Source of the DNA: Stromatinia cepivora
Taxonomy: Eukaryota > Ascomycota > Leotiomycetes > Helotiales > Sclerotiniaceae
DNA: 64,000 nucleotides
Assembly (NCBI GenBank): GCA_014898415.1
Contig: RCTD01000031.1
Coordinates: forward strand, 62,001-126,000
Reading direction: 5' to 3'
Both the position numbers and the translations under genes were made by a program. The notes beneath the pieces were generated by a model. That model was not told where the DNA came from. It made no database searches and was given only the letters and a program-made list of their open reading frames with translations. Positions 59,562 to 64,000 of the stretch are shown here, one piece after another (the first letter of the stretch is position 1; each line of letters begins with the position of its first letter).

Positions 59562-61838
59562 TTTACCCCTCCATGAGACAAAGAAATCTTTAGGAGGGAA
59601 CATCGGGAGGAGGTCAGGAGTCTTAACGATTGGTTCTCATGTACTCTCAGAAAGTGCTAATCATACGATGCTTCATCATCATCATCATTGATGCATTTTT
59701 TTCATTTTCTTTGTTGACAACTTGACTGATTTCTGAAATGGTCTCATTTTTCTAAGGACCGCAATGAAACCTATGGAAATCTTTGTAACTCAAAGGAGTG
59801 TTGGGTGTGCCTTGTATGATTTTGTATGCATCGCGCCAATTTTGACTTTTTAGTCCGTAAGCATTTGAAAGAAAGTTATACAGGAGGGTTAGTGATCCAA
59901 GATCTCATTCTAATAGGATACGGAGTATTATCCGAAAAAAAGAAGTAGAGACTGGAGTATCGATGAATGGTTGGTTAATTGAAGAATGGGTCGCACGGAA
60001 AATGCTCCAGAATAAGAAACGAAGCTTCATATATTATACCGGTACATCAGACATTTGCCAGCCCTTCTCCGCATTATTCAAGGATAAGATCAAAGAGTCC
60101 CATAGATGAGAGGATGGCTTAAAAAGGCAAGGTATCTGAATTGGCGTCTTAGAAGAGGGTTGCACGACAGCCTGATTCCTGAAAGGATCGGGCAAAATTC
60201 CAAGGTTAATAAAAGGTTTTTTAGGTTTTTTTTGGGTGTCTTACTGCGGCTATGAGATAAATTCATTTGTAATTTGTAATGGTGCCGGTATGTTGCTGTG
60301 GTGTATTGATAGTTTGTACTACGAAATAGATATCTGTTGAGCTTTTCAATATGGCTGAATGGGAAAAACATGAAGCATTGAAGTATAACGTGATAAATGA
60401 AGGAAAAGTTTGGTACCGTACCTTTTTTCCCACATGTGCAGTAGTCGATGATGAGGCTTGGAAAGAAATAGTCATCATATATTTGATCATATTTTCTCTT
60501 TTCAGACAAATACTCCGTAGAGTTGGAGTCTGGATAAAGAATTTCAAGAGGGAAAAAAAAAAAGAGGGACCATCTTTTGGACTCCATTATTTCTTGCATC
60601 ATGCATTATGTCGATGTTTTTTTGGATTAATGCTGATTCGTTTCTTTCCGACACTCACTCTGTACGCCAACTTTCTCTTCGCCAAGGCCGCAAACGGAAA
60701 AGAAGTTGAAATTGAGTAACTAGATAAGGTAGTAAGAGGCAAACTTTGAAAGAAAAGTAATGGAAATCCCTTATCTTGAAACATTTACGAGTAGCTTCTT
60801 TTTTCAACCGTTTTTTTTTTTTTTTTTTTATATTGGAACCTTTGGGATGGGAGGGATGGGAAGGCTTTATTTGTGTATATGTATGTGTTGAAATTTGAGT
60901 CATTTTGTGCCGTCCCAGTCCCGTAGACTCGAATAGACTCGAATTTTCAGCCACAGCTTGAAATAGGTATCTCTCAAGCTATCAGCCATATCTCACTCTC
61001 TCCTTTGAGGGTTGCCAAGGGTCCGGGCTGGTTGAATAGAAGATCAGTACTGTATTATTCTTATTGGTTAATTCTGAGAAACTGTTGAATGATATTTACT
61101 TGAAATTTATTTTATGATTTTGATGCATCCCTTCATTAGCTCTTACTGGTAGTAGGTATCTGTGGACTCATAACGACATGCAAGATGCACATACATGTTA
61201 GAAATAGAATTAAGACTTGAGGCAATCGAGTCAAATCAATGAAAAGATGTTGAATCAATGAATTGCCATGAATTGACATGAACTGACAAGAGTATCTGGT
61301 AGACTCCGTACTTACTCATATCGAGATTTACTTATTGAGTGCCCACCCAGGTGTGGTTGCACAAGCAAGAATATGGTTTGTGCAAGTGTCAAACCATTCG
61401 AAACAACAACCTTACAATACCTATCAACAACGCCCACAAGCCCAGGGCTTCTTCAAAAGATCTGCACCCACGGAGACAGAGGTGAAAGGATACAAAAGAG
61501 GAATCGAGATCTTTTCTACTTTCTTTGTCTTTAATTATCATCAATTCATACTTTGAATATCAAGACCAATAATTTTGCATTCTACACAGATAAAGATAGA
61601 GATACAGAGTACGAGCCTGATCCTTAGTAATAGCGGAAGAATTTGACTGGCTACAAAAAAATATATCATCAACCTTATCCTATTACTAGTGTCTTTCTTG
61701 TCTTGCCCACCTAGTACTATCCAGGTGCTTCGACGTCCCCAATTAATTAATTTATTAATCCGTTTTATTTATTTTATTTCCATTATTCTTACTTCACATC
61801 ATCCACTTCAACCGGAACACAAACATCATAAAAGAGGA

Positions 61839-61870
61839 AAGAGAGAGAGAGAGAGAGAGAGAAAAAAAAG
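61839..61870 (+). repeat. GA dinucleotide repeat followed by A-run
   Basis: About ten GA units and then a run of eight or nine A bases, in the distal leader or promoter of the kinase gene. Confidence 0.85.
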
Positions 61871-62418
61871 GACGCTATACCTATTTTTTCTATTTTCTAT
61901 ATCAGTCAGTCTAATAAATTGATTATTGTGTTTTTATGAGAGAGAGAAAGCACAATCCATCACAACTTGGATTCTTTCTCCACCATCCATCCATCATCTC
62001 ACACTTTACTAAACTTGACCTTACAAGTTACCACCTTTTTTTTTTTTTTTTTTAACCATCAACCCACAATAAATCAAACTAAAAAGAGACAGACGACCTT
62101 TAACCCAGCCGGGACTAATAAACAACTTACCACTTACTACAACAACAACCAAGAAAGGCCGAAGACATTGACCTCCATCACTGCCTTCCCTCACCTCACC
62201 TCACCTCACCTCACCACCTCCCAACACCAAAGAACAAATAAACACCCTCCATTGCCTCACTTACAACAAAATTTCACAACAATACATGATGGCTTGCTAA
62301 TAACCTTTCACTCATATTTGGTTTTAACTGGGGCAAAGATTGCCAGAAACTTGACAACCAAAGATGTCTGCACTCAACGTGCTTTCACCACCACCACCAC
62401 CATCACAACCATACAACA

Positions 62419-64000
<1,582 letters not shown>

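Larger units (their letters stand above)
54141..62285. other. 8-kb gene desert before the kinase gene
   Basis: AT-rich DNA, no frame over 170 codons and none with recognisable protein text. It includes a 21-base palindrome (56242-56262), a 24-bp direct repeat array (59467-59561), poly-A/T tracts (60809-60830, 62036-62053) and GA/CT microsatellites (61842-61861). The last 700 bp are T/C- and CA-rich and look like a long 5' leader of the kinase gene. Non-coding RNA genes could be present; none can be supported from sequence alone. Confidence 0.55.

Overview
This window is a stretch of nuclear chromosome from a filamentous ascomycete. The short spliceosomal introns (mostly 45-75 bp, GTAAGT/GTATGT donors, CTAAC-type branch points), an intron-bearing tRNA-like gene, AT-rich intergenic DNA and the gene repertoire (secreted glucose oxidase, CFEM GPI protein, CYS-3/MetR sulfur regulator, SLIP-GC-like GTPase) all fit this. 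The style of the proteins suggests Leotiomycetes, probably the Botrytis/Sclerotinia/Monilinia group, but that placement is inference from memory and not proven by the sequence.

Layout: a glucose-oxidase-type GMC flavoprotein (minus strand, cut by the left edge) is followed by a gene-poor 6 kb that holds a decayed arylsulfotransferase. From 8.1 to 21 kb come a 1302-aa cysteine-free coiled-coil protein, a TatD-family metal-dependent DNase, a CHL4/CENP-N kinetochore protein (minus) and a SLIP-GC-like large GTPase with an apparent frameshift. From 22 to 30 kb lie the sulfur regulator CYS-3/MetR, with a 712-bp intron, and a Q-rich protein with a DUF3716-like cysteine domain (minus). From 32 to 42 kb is the best conserved block: gamma-glutamyltransferase (8 exons), ALG11 (minus, 4 exons), COX18/OXA2 (divergent from ALG11 across 263 bp) and the large subunit of ribonucleotide reductase. 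A CFEM GPI-anchored protein (minus) follows at 44.4-45.8 kb, then an odd intron-containing tRNA-like gene near 49.9 kb and the remains of a multi-exon gene at about 51.9-54.1 kb. The last 8 kb before the right edge have no recognisable gene until a CaMKK/SAK1-type protein kinase begins at 62.4 kb; it runs off the window.

The genes are not one pathway or cluster. Some local links are visible. MetR (sulfur uptake) and gamma-glutamyltransferase (glutathione breakdown) both concern sulfur/thiol economy. RNR1 and CHL4 are S-phase/mitosis genes, and both have CGCG (MCB-like) motifs upstream. ALG11 and COX18 share a short divergent promoter. I saw no intact transposon, no CRISPR array, no secondary-metabolite backbone gene and no clearly new system. 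The most notable items are the long, possibly promoter-bearing MetR intron, the frameshifted GTPase, the two decayed genes, the anomalous tRNA and the overlapping uORF on the kinase mRNA.

Exon coordinates were worked out by hand from splice consensus, reading frame and family similarity. No alignment was run.
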